A DNA stretch of 64,000 nt from Bacteroidota bacterium (GCA_008933805.1 WBUH01000016.1:44215-108214), one strand, 5' to 3'. Shown: positions 19,518-27,680, counted from the first letter of the stretch. The notes: generated from the letters alone by a model not told the origin. Translations and numbers: made by a program.

Positions 19518-19556
19518 TACCCCGCTTTGGCCTTTTTACAGTACCAAAGCGGGGTA
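19518..19556. terminator. Perfect 13-bp inverted repeat, probable terminator of the upstream isomerase gene
   Basis: TACCCCGCTTTGG (19518-19530) and its exact complement CCAAAGCGGGGTA (19544-19556) flank a 13-base loop. Neither side has a clean U-tract, so it may act as a 3' end barrier rather than a standard intrinsic terminator. Confidence 0.5.
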
Positions 19557-19590
19557 GTATTATAATCCCTAAAAGGGATGTATATATCCC

Positions 19591-21549
19591 TTAGCGGGTT
19601 ATGCTGTTTAAAAACTTATCAAAGTTTGCTTGGTTAATGGTAACAGGGTATTGTTGTTTCAATTCCTCAATCCATTGCTTTTCAAGCATATTCTGATACT
19701 CGCTGGTAATGGGGCCGCGCACTTCGCTTAGTGCTTTAGGCTGTGATTTCAATACTGATTTAATTACTACAAAATAGTATTTACCGTCTTTTTCAACCAT
19801 GTACTTGCCTTTTTTCCATTTCACCAACTCAGTTACAAAGTGCTCGCCGTGTTGAAATTTACCGGTTTTAATAGCAAGGCTCAACGGGTCAATTTCATGT
19901 GCCATGCGCGATATGGTGGTATCGGCATATTTCTTTTTCACCCATTTTTTCACCTTGTTAGCTACATCTTCGGTTTTGCATTCGTAAATCGAAGCCTCAA
20001 TGCGGTCTTTCCACATGTACTTGGTTTTGTTAGCCTCGTAGTATTCTTTCAAACCGGTAGTATCGGTAATACCTTTGTTCCACACTTTCTTTTCCGAAAG
20101 GTTAAACAGTAATATCCCATCGTGGTATTCTTGTACCAGATATTTGTATTTATCAAACTTGGCATCCAAGTTGTTTTCTTCGTATTGCCATACAAATTGC
20201 TCTACAAAACTATTGTAAAGGTTCTCAATGGTCATTTTCAAATCGGCATTAGCCAAGGGTTGTTGGTTAACTGCAACAAACTTTGAAAAATCATTCAATA
20301 TGTATTTTTTGTTGCCAATGCTAAATAACTCAGTATTGCCATTAGCCAAATCAACGTGTTCGTATTTACCGCGGAGGATGGCCGAATCGCCACGAGCTAT
20401 AAAGCCTGTCAATACGTTTTTATCTTCCTTAAAGCTGTATTCTTTTTTAATTCTCTCAATAACAGCAAGGCGGCTAAGTGTATAACGCTCGTCGCGTGGG
20501 TTTGATATTTTGCGTTTAATATCGTTGTACAAGCTGTCAAGCGGCTTCAAATCTTCGGTACCCAGCCTTTTTAGCAAATGCCATCCGTATTGGGTTTTTA
20601 CGCTTTGGCTTACATCACCATCTTTTTTAAGTGAATAGGCTACGCTTTTAAATTCTTCGGGGAAACCACGGTCGGTGCTAGATAGGTAACCCAACTCACC
20701 ACCACGTGCCCTTGTGTTAATGTCTTCGCTGTACTCGTTAGCCATAGCCTCAAATGTGCTGCGACCTGAGTTGATTTCAGAAGCTATTGAATCCAGCTTT
20801 TGTTTTAAGCGCAATATTTCGTCGTCCTTAGGCTCTTGCGAAAGGCGCAACATAATGTGGGCTAAGTGTATTTTATGACGTGCCGGACGTTTGTCCCACA
20901 CTTTAATGATGTGGTAACCGAACTGGGTACGGAAAGGACCGTAAACCTCGCCTACTTTGGTATTGAATGCCGCTTTTTCAAACGGATAAATCATATCAAA
21001 AGCAGTAAAGTAGCCCAAATCGCCAAGGTTGGTTTTTGCCGATTCATCCTCTGAGTATTTTTTTGCTACTGAATCAAATGGTTCGCTTTTTAGTTTGGCT
21101 TTAAACTCAAGCGCACGATTCCAAGCTACAATGGTATCTTTTGGCAACGCTTCAGGGTTTAAGGCAACCATTATATGGCTGGCCCTCACCTCTTGCTTCA
21201 TGTAGCTGTAAGCCTCTTGTATCAGCATATCATTAGCTGATGTATCCACCATGTATGGTTGGGCTAATTGTTTTTTGTACTGTGCCATTTCGGCTACAAA
21301 GTCTGAGGCAGTATCCATGCCCAAATCTTTGGCTTGCTGTACCTTCAGTTTAAAGTTTACAAACAAACCCATGTAATACTTAGCCGTATCGCGGGTGATA
21401 CTTTCAGCAGGGTTGTTTTTGTAAAACTGACGGGTAAATTCATCCAAATAGGCTTTGTTATTGCCAAATGTGAAAAGCTCTTCGGTTTGGGCGGTGCCAA
21501 CCTTTGCCAATGCGTTAATTAATAAAAAAACGAGTAGTATCCTTTTCAT
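19591..21549 (-). CDS. Periplasmic PPIC-type peptidyl-prolyl isomerase, long form
   Basis: 652 residues starting with a signal peptide (KRILLVFLLINALAKVGTA). Two parvulin domains lie at about 117-225 (ASHIMVAL; FGYHIIKVWDKRPAR) and about 230-335 (HLAHIMLRL; YGWHLLKRLG), each with the conserved GGELGY or LGDLGY loop. The C-terminal 300 residues form a helical chaperone-like region (KVWNKGITDTTGLKEYYEANK). The layout resembles PpiD/PrsA-type folding factors that sit in the periplasm and assist outer-membrane or secreted proteins. It is separated from the SurA-like gene by 212 bases holding a strong inverted repeat, so the two are probably separate transcripts. Confidence 0.9.
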   Translation of the reverse strand: MKRILLVFLLINALAKVGTAQTEELFTFGNNKAYLDEFTRQFYKNNPAESITRDTAKYYMGLFVNFKLKVQQAKDLGMDTASDFVAEMAQYKKQLAQPYMVDTSANDMLIQEAYSYMKQEVRASHIMVALNPEALPKDTIVAWNRALEFKAKLKSEPFDSVAKKYSEDESAKTNLGDLGYFTAFDMIYPFEKAAFNTKVGEVYGPFRTQFGYHIIKVWDKRPARHKIHLAHIMLRLSQEPKDDEILRLKQKLDSIASEINSGRSTFEAMANEYSEDINTRARGGELGYLSSTDRGFPEEFKSVAYSLKKDGDVSQSVKTQYGWHLLKRLGTEDLKPLDSLYNDIKRKISNPRDERYTLSRLAVIERIKKEYSFKEDKNVLTGFIARGDSAILRGKYEHVDLANGNTELFSIGNKKYILNDFSKFVAVNQQPLANADLKMTIENLYNSFVEQFVWQYEENNLDAKFDKYKYLVQEYHDGILLFNLSEKKVWNKGITDTTGLKEYYEANKTKYMWKDRIEASIYECKTEDVANKVKKWVKKKYADTTISRMAHEIDPLSLAIKTGKFQHGEHFVTELVKWKKGKYMVEKDGKYYFVVIKSVLKSQPKALSEVRGPITSEYQNMLEKQWIEELKQQYPVTINQANFDKFLNSITR

Positions 21550-21579
21550 TCGTGTAAGTGAACTTTAATAGGTAAAGGG

Positions 21580-21587
21580 CAAAAATA
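21580..21587 (-). promoter_or_regulatory. -7 element (TATTTTTG on minus strand) for the long PPIase gene
   Basis: CAAAAATA on the plus strand, 30 bases upstream of the ATG at 21549. No TTG is visible at the -33 distance. Confidence 0.45.
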
Positions 21588-21677
21588 TTTATTTTCTGTA
21601 ATGATGTAAACCCTATTTCGGTAAACATACCGTAAAGGAGTTGTCATCCACAGGTTAATAGACGGCTAACAATGCAA

Positions 21678-21914
21678 TTAGTTGATGGCTTGTACCGATT
21701 CTATTTGCGGTACTGCTTTTTTTATACCTTCTTCGATGCCTGCTTTCATCGTCATGTGACTCATTTCACAGCTTTTGCAAGCACCTAAAAGGCGCAGGGT
21801 TACGTGTTTATCGTCTTGTATATCCACCAGTTCTACATTGCCGCCATCGGCATTTAAAAACGGGCGCAGGGTTTGCAAAACGTCTTCTATCTTTTGTGCT
21901 AATTCGTTGTTCAT
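21678..21914 (-). CDS. NifU-like Fe-S scaffold (Nfu domain)
   Basis: 78 residues consisting of a single NifU C-terminal domain: RPFLNADGGNVELVDI, then the cluster-binding CxxC in LGACKSCEMSHMT, then a helix ending in VPQIESVQ. Such small Nfu proteins carry or deliver [4Fe-4S] clusters in the cytoplasm. I start at the ATG at 21914; a GTG directly before it is the alternative. It follows the mrp gene by 30 bases on the same strand, and Mrp proteins act in the same cluster-transfer pathway, so an operon is likely. Confidence 0.93.
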   Translation of the reverse strand: MNNELAQKIEDVLQTLRPFLNADGGNVELVDIQDDKHVTLRLLGACKSCEMSHMTMKAGIEEGIKKAVPQIESVQAIN

Positions 21915-21944
21915 CACTTCTATTAGGCCGCAATTTACACTTTT

Positions 21945-23036
21945 TTAGTTTTGGGCAGCGGCATTTGTTTGGGTTTGACTATTGAGTATGGCTATTTGTT
22001 GGGCGGCTAACTCGGCAAAACGTGTAAACGCTTGTGCTGTGGGCGCATCCTTGGTTTTTAAAGCAACGCCTTCATCTCCGGCTTCGCGTATGGTTTGCAC
22101 CAACGGAATTTCGCCCAAGAACGGCAAGCCGTATTCTCGCGCGAGTTGTTTGCCTCCGTCTTGACCGAAAATGTAATATTTTTTGGTTTCATCATCAGGC
22201 GGGATGAAGTAAGCCATGTTTTCTACCAGCCCGATAATGGGTAGTGTAATGCCTTGTATGTTGAACATCCCGATGGCTTTGCGGGCATCGGCAAGGGCAA
22301 CTTCTTGCGGGGTAGTAACAATAACAACACCTGTAACGGGCACTATTTGCGCCATGGTAAGATGTATATCGCCAGTACCGGGGGGAAGGTCGATAATCAA
22401 ATAATCCAAATCGCCCCAATCAACATCGTTTACAAACTGGCGCATGGCGGATGACACCATCGGCCCTCTCCACACAACGGCTTGGCCGGGTTGTACCATA
22501 AACCCGATTGAAAGCAGCTTAACACCGTATTTCTCAATAGGTATCATAATACTGCGCCCGTTTTCTTCACGGCTATCGGGGGCTTGATCGGTGCAACCAA
22601 ACAAAGTGGGGATTGAAGGCCCGTATATATCAGCATCTAACAAACCTACTTTGGCACCTTGTGCGGCCAATGCAAGAGCTAGGTTTGACGATACGGTTGA
22701 TTTACCCACGCCACCTTTGCCCGATGCAACGGCGATAATATTTTTAACGGTAGGTAATACACTGGCACCCTCACGCAGGGTTGTAACGCGTGAGCCCATG
22801 TTGGCTTCTACCTCGGCATCTTTACTTATAAAGTGTTTTATAGCGTTTATGCAGGCATTTTGTATCAAATCTTTCATTGGGCAGGCAGGTGTGGTAAGCT
22901 CTACCGTAAATGATACTTTATTGCCTTCAATGGCAATGTTCTTTACCATGTTCAGCGTCACCAAATCTTTATTCAAATCGGGGTCGTTTACATGGCTAAG
23001 TGCAGCCAATACCTGCTGGCGGGTTATTTCGCTCAT
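21945..23036 (-). CDS. mrp: MIP18-Mrp/NBP35 family P-loop ATPase
   Basis: 363 residues. An N-terminal MIP18 (DUF59) domain, about 1-85, precedes the ATPase with the deviant Walker A motif SGKGGVGKST near residue 105, switch I region LLDADIYGPS, and IDLPPGTGD. Mrp/ApbC proteins act as ATP-dependent Fe-S cluster carriers. The CxxC pair that binds the bridging cluster in ApbC/Nbp35, expected after VENMAYF, is absent here and replaced by IPPDDE. Cluster binding may therefore use other ligands, possibly the lone Cys of the MIP18 part (TTPACPMKD). It lies between a 40-residue membrane peptide gene and nfu, all on the minus strand. Confidence 0.93.
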   Translation of the reverse strand: MSEITRQQVLAALSHVNDPDLNKDLVTLNMVKNIAIEGNKVSFTVELTTPACPMKDLIQNACINAIKHFISKDAEVEANMGSRVTTLREGASVLPTVKNIIAVASGKGGVGKSTVSSNLALALAAQGAKVGLLDADIYGPSIPTLFGCTDQAPDSREENGRSIMIPIEKYGVKLLSIGFMVQPGQAVVWRGPMVSSAMRQFVNDVDWGDLDYLIIDLPPGTGDIHLTMAQIVPVTGVVIVTTPQEVALADARKAIGMFNIQGITLPIIGLVENMAYFIPPDDETKKYYIFGQDGGKQLAREYGLPFLGEIPLVQTIREAGDEGVALKTKDAPTAQAFTRFAELAAQQIAILNSQTQTNAAAQN

Positions 23037-23054
23037 CTCTCTCAGTTAAAATAG

Positions 23055-23177
23055 TTAACGTTTAGCTTGCCAAAGCTGTTTAAGCAATTGCGCAAGGGGC
23101 TTGCGGAAAACAACGGCAAGAGTGCCCAAAACTCCTATCAGTATGCCTGCTATCAGGTTTTTATTTTGTGCTTTCAT
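23055..23177 (-). CDS. Small (40-residue) membrane peptide at head of mrp operon
   Basis: The ATG at 23177 opens a 40-residue peptide: a basic N-terminus, one hydrophobic helix (LIAGILIGVLGTLAVVF) and a basic amphipathic tail (RKPLAQLLKQLWQAKR). This layout resembles small YtxH-like membrane proteins. Support for the gene comes from an exact -7 element 13 bases upstream of the ATG and a gap of only 18 bases to mrp. The longer in-frame extension to 23249 would run through that promoter and is rejected. Function unknown. Confidence 0.6.
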   Translation of the reverse strand: MKAQNKNLIAGILIGVLGTLAVVFRKPLAQLLKQLWQAKR

Positions 23178-23190
23178 ACAATACCGCTTG

Positions 23191-23198
23191 CAAAGGTA
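23191..23198 (-). promoter_or_regulatory. -7 element (TACCTTTG on minus strand) for the small peptide-mrp-nfu operon
   Basis: CAAAGGTA on the plus strand, 13 bases upstream of the ATG at 23177. The CAAA at 23213-23216 is too close (14 bases) to be an ideal -33. Confidence 0.55.
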
Positions 23199-23320
23199 CT
23201 TAAATACTACGCCAAAACCATTTTGCACAGGTGTTTGAACTAAAAACAAATGGGCGAATTACCCTACAAATTTGGGTGCTATCACCCGTTTTGTTACAGT
23301 TTTGATTACTGACCTTTGTT

Positions 23321-23431
23321 GCGGGCATAAACTACCTGCCCGTGTAGTGCTTGTTATTCAGGCACTACCATAAAGTTTTTTTTCATTTTACCTTATCAAA
23401 CACCTTTTGCCGTGAGGCAGAAGGTGTTTTT
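23321..23431 (+). ncRNA. Candidate structured small RNA
   Basis: An unannotated plus-strand unit between the mrp operon and purF. A promoter-like pair precedes it: TTTG at 23290-23293, a 17-base spacer, and GACCTTTG at 23311-23318, which has five of the six fixed -7 positions. The predicted transcript then folds into two adjacent hairpins, 23321-23343 (CGGGCA/TGCCCG stem) and 23344-23368 (GTAGTGC/GCACTAC stem). An A/U-rich linker with eight T follows. A 14-bp terminal hairpin at 23398-23429 with a GTGA loop runs into TTTTT. No open reading frame fits. I do not recognise a known family; the size (about 110 bases) fits a trans-acting RNA. Confidence 0.45.
23398..23431. terminator. Bidirectional hairpin terminator of the candidate RNA
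   Basis: AAACACCTTTTGCC (23398-23411) pairs with GGCAGAAGGTGTTT (23416-23429) with one G-U pair and a GTGA loop; A-runs and T-runs at the base let it work on both strands. Confidence 0.7.
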
Positions 23432-23463
23432 GTGAAGACTAATTAAGCCAAGTTTTTCCAAAC

Positions 23464-23492
23464 AAAAAAAGCAGGCCCAAGGGCCTGCTTTT
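23464..23492 (-). terminator. Rho-independent terminator of purF
   Basis: GCAGGCC stem at 23471-23488 with a CAAG loop. On the minus strand it is followed by seven T. It sits 24 bases past the purF stop. Confidence 0.85.
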
Positions 23493-23511
23493 ACTGTTAT
23501 TATCGTTTCGG

Positions 23512-25395
23512 TTAGTACGCCCTTTCGTGGCTTCCTTTGTAAAAGTTTACAAACGATTTGTTTGCCACACGGGTACCACCGGGAGTAGGGTAATCACCTG
23601 TAAAGTACCAATCGCCCAAATGGTCGGGGCAGGCTTTGTGCAAGCCGTCGATGGATTGGAAAATGATATCTACATCTGCTTTTATATTATCTGGAGTTAC
23701 TATCTCAACAATTTTGCGGGTTATCTGCTCATAATCAAACAGCGCATATAGTTCTTTCACCACATTCACCATTTCTTCAGCAGGCTTTTCAAGTTCAGCC
23801 ACCGCTTTGTCGTACACTTCATCCAGCTTATGCTCAAGGTTGTTTTCTTCAAGCAAAGCCAGCATGGCCTTAAAGGCAACAAAATCCTTCAGCTTGCTCA
23901 TATCTATACCGTAACAATCGGGGTAACGGATTTGAGGTGCTGATGAAACGATGATAATTTTCTTAGGCCCTAAACGGTCAAGTATTCGCAGAATACTCAT
24001 TTTAAGGGTGTTACCCCTCACAATTGAGTCGTCTACTACCACTAAAGTATCTTGAGGTTTTACCACACCGTAGGTAATGTCATACACCTGCCCTATCAAA
24101 TCTTCGCGGTTATCATCGTCGGTAATAAACGTGCGCAGTTTCTCATCCTTATGCACCACTTTGTCCCTGCGGGCTTTCATAGAGATAAGCTCGGTAAGTT
24201 CCTTTTCTGTAAGATCAGGATTGGCCATTATCTGCTGTTTTTTAAACCAGTTCAGATAATCGGTTACACCGTCCATCATACCATAAAAGCTGGTGGCGGC
24301 AGTATTGGGTATATAACTGAAAAGAGTATCGGAAAAATTGTAATTAACCTTATGCAACACTTCCTCGGCTACAAGATAGCCCAAGCGTTTGCGCTCTTCG
24401 TAAATCTCTTTGTCGTTTCCTTTTGAGAAATAAATACGCTCAAACGAGCACGATAGCTTTTTGGTGGGGGTTAAAATTTCCTCTTCGGTAATTTTTCCGT
24501 TTTTCCTTACTATCAGTGCATTTCCGGGTTTTATTTCGTCAATTTCTTCGAAAGGAGCGTTAAATACAGTTTGTATCGCCGACCTCTCTGAAGCTACAAC
24601 GCAAACTTCATCGTCTTGATAATGAAATGCGGGACGGATTCCGGCAGGGTCGCGAAGGATAAACGCGTCACCGTGCCCAATCATGCCTACCATTACAAAA
24701 CCACCGTCAATAGCCCTAAACGAGCGTTTAAGCATTTGCACGATGTTTAGGTTATCGGTAATCAGTTCTGATATTTCACGGGGCGATTTATTTCCGCGTG
24801 CAGTTTCATAAATCTGGTGTACCTCGTCATCTAAAAAGTGACCTATTTTTTCAAGCATCAAAATAGTATCAGCCTTTTCGTTAGGATGCTGCCCTAAATC
24901 AACCAATTGGTTAAACAGTGCATCAACGTTGGTAATGTTAAAGTTACCGGCTAATACCAGGTTGCGGCTCATCCAGTTATTGCGACGGAAAAAAGGATGG
25001 CATTGCTCGTCGGTGTTGCTTGAATAAGTACCGTAGCGAAGATGCCCCAAAAGAAGTTCGCCCATAAAGGGAACATTCATTTTAAGGTAGTCAACGTCTT
25101 TCTTTTGTTCAGATGTAAGTTGCTTGTAGTAACTACCTACCGTGTTAATGGTATCGCTAAGGTAGTTTTTTGAAGCCGTGCGGTAGCGGTGTATGTATTG
25201 GTGCCCTTGCGGAATATCCAATTTAATGCTGGCAACCCCCGCGCCGTTTTGGCCGCGGTTTTTTTGCTTCAGCATCAACATACTTAGTTTTTGTAAACCG
25301 TACGAGGCAGTCCCGTACTTTTCAAGGTAGTAATCAAGCGGTTTCAGAAGCCTGATGAATGCTACGCCACATTCGTGTTTTATATCGTCCGTCAT
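23512..25395 (-). CDS. purF: Amidophosphoribosyltransferase, long form
   Basis: 627 residues from the ATG at 25395. The N-terminus TDDIKHECGVAF is a short propeptide; cleavage before Cys9 exposes the glutaminase nucleophile of the class II amidotransferase domain (about 9-290). The phosphoribosyltransferase domain follows, with the PRPP-binding motif VVVDDSIVRGNT near residue 450. The enzyme makes phosphoribosylamine, the first committed step of purine synthesis. At about 630 residues it is over 100 longer than the E. coli enzyme, a size I associate with this phylum. The upstream TTG at 25407 would lengthen the propeptide and is less likely. It is divergent from aroQ, and purS lies 13 kb away. 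Confidence 0.95.
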   Translation of the reverse strand: MTDDIKHECGVAFIRLLKPLDYYLEKYGTASYGLQKLSMLMLKQKNRGQNGAGVASIKLDIPQGHQYIHRYRTASKNYLSDTINTVGSYYKQLTSEQKKDVDYLKMNVPFMGELLLGHLRYGTYSSNTDEQCHPFFRRNNWMSRNLVLAGNFNITNVDALFNQLVDLGQHPNEKADTILMLEKIGHFLDDEVHQIYETARGNKSPREISELITDNLNIVQMLKRSFRAIDGGFVMVGMIGHGDAFILRDPAGIRPAFHYQDDEVCVVASERSAIQTVFNAPFEEIDEIKPGNALIVRKNGKITEEEILTPTKKLSCSFERIYFSKGNDKEIYEERKRLGYLVAEEVLHKVNYNFSDTLFSYIPNTAATSFYGMMDGVTDYLNWFKKQQIMANPDLTEKELTELISMKARRDKVVHKDEKLRTFITDDDNREDLIGQVYDITYGVVKPQDTLVVVDDSIVRGNTLKMSILRILDRLGPKKIIIVSSAPQIRYPDCYGIDMSKLKDFVAFKAMLALLEENNLEHKLDEVYDKAVAELEKPAEEMVNVVKELYALFDYEQITRKIVEIVTPDNIKADVDIIFQSIDGLHKACPDHLGDWYFTGDYPTPGGTRVANKSFVNFYKGSHERAY

Positions 25396-25411
25396 GGTGG
25401 AAAACAAGTTT

Positions 25412-25419
25412 CAAAGATA
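25412..25419 (-). promoter_or_regulatory. -7 element (TATCTTTG on minus strand) for purF
   Basis: CAAAGATA on the plus strand, 16 bases upstream of the purF ATG. It lies one base from the divergent aroQ -7 box. Confidence 0.6.
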
Positions 25420-25420
25420 C

Positions 25421-25428
25421 TACTTTTG
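25421..25428 (+). promoter_or_regulatory. -7 element TACTTTTG, candidate aroQ promoter
   Basis: Exact TAnnTTTG, 69 bases upstream of the aroQ ATG. The resulting leader contains a TTTGCCC/GGGCAAA hairpin at 25450-25468. Confidence 0.4.
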
Positions 25429-25449
25429 CTAAAGTAAAAAGTAAACCTC

Positions 25450-25468
25450 TTTGCCCCCTATGGGCAAA
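25450..25468 (+). promoter_or_regulatory. Leader hairpin upstream of aroQ
   Basis: TTTGCCC (25450-25456) pairs with GGGCAAA (25462-25468), five-base loop. The same GGGCAAA occurs again at 25492-25498, running into the aroQ ATG, so two alternative pairings are possible. Confidence 0.3.
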
Positions 25469-25497
25469 TTGCTTGCCACAATTTTATATAAGGGCAA

Positions 25498-25932
25498 ATG
25501 GAGAAAAACACAATTGCCGTAATAAACGGCCCCAATCTTAACCTGCTGGGCAGTCGTGAGCCACAGGTGTATGGCAGCAAAGGCTTTGATGATTTTTTAC
25601 CCGAACTGAAACTGCTATATCCCCACATTAGTTACCACCAAAGCAATGTAGAAGGTGAAATAATAAACCTGCTGCACGATGCTGCAAAAAATTGCCGGGC
25701 GGTAATACTAAACCCCGGCGGATATGCCCACACTTCGGTAGCTATTGCTGATGCCATCGGAGCTATTGATATTCCTGTGGTTGAGGTGCACATAAGCAAT
25801 GTATATGCCCGCGAAGAATACCGCCATACAATGATTACGGCTTCTAAATGTGCCGGCATAGTAACAGGCATGGGGCTTAACGGCTATAAAGCCGCCCTGC
25901 ATTACTTAATTACTTGGGCTGATAAAAAATAG
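25498..25932 (+). CDS. aroQ: 3-dehydroquinate dehydratase, type II
   Basis: 144 residues, the normal length. The type II signature is complete: GPNLNLLGSREPQVYG with the catalytic Arg and Tyr, QSNVEGEI, NPGGYAHTSVAIADAI, and VEVHISN with the active-site His. It converts 3-dehydroquinate to 3-dehydroshikimate in the shikimate pathway, as a cytoplasmic dodecamer in characterised homologues. It is a single-gene unit, divergent from purF and nearly touching the convergent lipoprotein gene. Confidence 0.97.
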   Translation: MEKNTIAVINGPNLNLLGSREPQVYGSKGFDDFLPELKLLYPHISYHQSNVEGEIINLLHDAAKNCRAVILNPGGYAHTSVAIADAIGAIDIPVVEVHISNVYAREEYRHTMITASKCAGIVTGMGLNGYKAALHYLITWADKK

Positions 25933-25933
25933 A

Positions 25934-26803
25934 TTATTGGGGCAGCTTTTTAAACGCCAAAGGCTCTTGGGGTTTGTAAGAATAGTCCCCGCCTTCTTTT
26001 CCTTCGCTTTCAAGCCTGTATAAATACAACGAGTCGCCATTGGCAGTGCTTACCATTCCGTAATAGTCGGTTTTTTGCGAACCTATCAACTGTATCACAT
26101 CAAACGGGTTACGGGTAAGTCTATAACAATCACCGCCCATACAAATGCGATACCGCTCATACAAAGGCCAGCCGTTTATTATACCGTTAGCCTCAAATGT
26201 CACAGGTATGCCGCTACCGCCACCTGCGGGCAGGTAATCACCCTTTATCAGGGCATTATTTATGTACCCGGCCATTGCCGTTGTATATCGTCCGTTATTT
26301 ATCATGTACTCCTCGGGCGCACGACCGTAAGTCCAGTTATGTATTTGCTCTTTGCCTTGTTTGCGCAGGGTATCCGTCAGCTGTAAATCTTTCATGCCTT
26401 TGGGCACTTGCAATACAATATCCCTATCGGGCAGTATGTTTTTCAGCAGGTACTCGTTGTCTGCCCCTTTTGTCCACTTCACAAAAAAATCTTCGTACCC
26501 TGTAATCAGCAATGCCGAGTCGCCGTACTCAGGTTTAAACACAATTTCATAAAACATGGGACGGTTTTTTACCCACCAAACCGATTGCTTGGCGGTTGCC
26601 AACTCTATAAAATCCCTGCACACCCAATTGCCCCATAAAATAAAAGTATCTCCGGCGGCCATATCCTTGCTTACTTTTTCATCGGGAATGTACCACCGCT
26701 CTGCCTTCCCGTCTTGCTCACAGGCACTTAACACCATCATACCCAATATTATCACTAACAACATCGGTTTTGGCACTTTGCGGGTGGTTTTATACGGTCT
26801 CAT
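25934..26803 (-). CDS. Hypothetical lipoprotein
   Basis: 289 residues. A basic N-terminus and hydrophobic stretch (LLVIILGMMVL) end in the lipobox LSAC, so it is exported and lipid-anchored. The mature part is rich in Tyr, Trp and acidic residues (WGNWVCRDFIELA, GGDCYRLTRNPFDV) and shows no motif I recognise. It has four Cys after the lipobox region, two in CMGGDC. The start may be the ATG at 26803 or the second Met at 26764. It stops one base past the convergent aroQ gene. Function unknown. Confidence 0.75.
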   Translation of the reverse strand: MRPYKTTRKVPKPMLLVIILGMMVLSACEQDGKAERWYIPDEKVSKDMAAGDTFILWGNWVCRDFIELATAKQSVWWVKNRPMFYEIVFKPEYGDSALLITGYEDFFVKWTKGADNEYLLKNILPDRDIVLQVPKGMKDLQLTDTLRKQGKEQIHNWTYGRAPEEYMINNGRYTTAMAGYINNALIKGDYLPAGGGSGIPVTFEANGIINGWPLYERYRICMGGDCYRLTRNPFDVIQLIGSQKTDYYGMVSTANGDSLYLYRLESEGKEGGDYSYKPQEPLAFKKLPQ

Positions 26804-26871
26804 CGATTTTATAAGGGGTGTTTGTCTTTTTTTCTGTTAATTACATTAGAATTTGCAATAGTTTATGCCCG

Positions 26872-27333
26872 ATGAAGAAAAAAGTTATCAATATTACGAA
26901 AAAACAACCGGCCTCGCCTATGGGGTTTACGCTTTGGCTGGTTTGTAACTTATGGCAGCGAGAGTTGCGAAAGGAACTACTGAATTTTGACCTCACACAC
27001 GCACAGTATATCCTTTTAAATGCAGCTTGCGAACTCGGTAAGAATAAGGATGCCATTACTCAAATAAAATTAGCGCAAGTTACCGGAACTGATAAAATGA
27101 TGGTATCAAAAGTTTTGCGCACTCTTGAATCGAAAAAGCTATTAAAACGTAACGACCTGAAAACCGACAACAGAGCAAAGAGCATTGTTGTTACTCCCAA
27201 AGGAACAGACCTTTGCCAAAAGGCAACGGATATTGTGCTTGCGTTTGAAAAGACATTTTTCGGCCCGATAGATAAAAACGAAAAAGTTTTTAACAAGTCG
27301 CTTTCAAAGCTGTTAAAGCTAAATAATGCGTAA
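26872..27333 (+). CDS. MarR-family transcriptional regulator
   Basis: 153 residues from the ATG at 26872; the longer frame from 26818 only adds an unlikely hydrophobic tail. A winged-helix core spans about 30-125: helix NFDLTHAQYILLNAA, recognition region TQIKLAQVTGTDKMMVSKVLRTLESKKLLKR, and the wing KTDNRAKSIVVTPKG with the usual DxRxK pattern. MarR proteins bind as dimers to short palindromes and are released by small ligands. No obvious partner gene is adjacent in a divergent position; the lipoprotein gene at 26803 is divergent and could be its target. Confidence 0.9.
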   Translation: MKKKVINITKKQPASPMGFTLWLVCNLWQRELRKELLNFDLTHAQYILLNAACELGKNKDAITQIKLAQVTGTDKMMVSKVLRTLESKKLLKRNDLKTDNRAKSIVVTPKGTDLCQKATDIVLAFEKTFFGPIDKNEKVFNKSLSKLLKLNNA

Positions 27334-27393
27334 GCTTAAAAATCAGATTGTTTAAAAAGGGAAACGGGAGCTGCGAGAAAGATTTTTGACGGA

Positions 27394-27606
27394 TTATTGG
27401 ATATTATCGAAGTACCAATCGTCAATACTGAAGTTTACACCCTTCACCAAATCAATACCGTATTCGCGTTTGATTTCTAGTATCAATACGATGGTAACTA
27501 TTACCATCAACGCGATAAAGAAACCCAATGCAACCCTCTTAAGAGTGGTTAACACCCGCTCTACCTTTTCATCAAGTAGGTAATCATTTGAGTGGTTGGT
27601 TTGCAT
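27394..27606 (-). CDS. Small single-pass membrane protein
   Basis: 70 residues with a hydrophilic N-terminus, one strong membrane helix (VALGFFIALMVIVTIVLIL) and a short soluble tail ending DDWYFDN. I start at the ATG at 27606 because a full promoter lies just upstream and overlaps the earlier start at 27627. No family recognised. Confidence 0.7.
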   Translation of the reverse strand: MQTNHSNDYLLDEKVERVLTTLKRVALGFFIALMVIVTIVLILEIKREYGIDLVKGVNFSIDDWYFDNIQ

Positions 27607-27624
27607 TTTGGTTAATTTGGTATT

Positions 27625-27655
27625 CAAATGTAAACCAAAAACTCAAAATAGCAAA
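27625..27655 (-). promoter_or_regulatory. Full Bacteroidota promoter for the small membrane protein
   Basis: On the minus strand: TTTG (27655-27652), 19-base spacer, TACATTTG (27632-27625), then the ATG at 27606. One of the best consensus matches in the window. Confidence 0.75.
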
Positions 27656-27680
27656 TTTTTTGCTCAAAATTTAAAGCATT

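Noticed and set aside
23321..23431. 6S RNA or SRP RNA in the intergenic RNA candidate
   Set aside because: It is too short for 6S, lacks its long central bubble, and lacks the conserved GGAA-loop stem of the SRP RNA.
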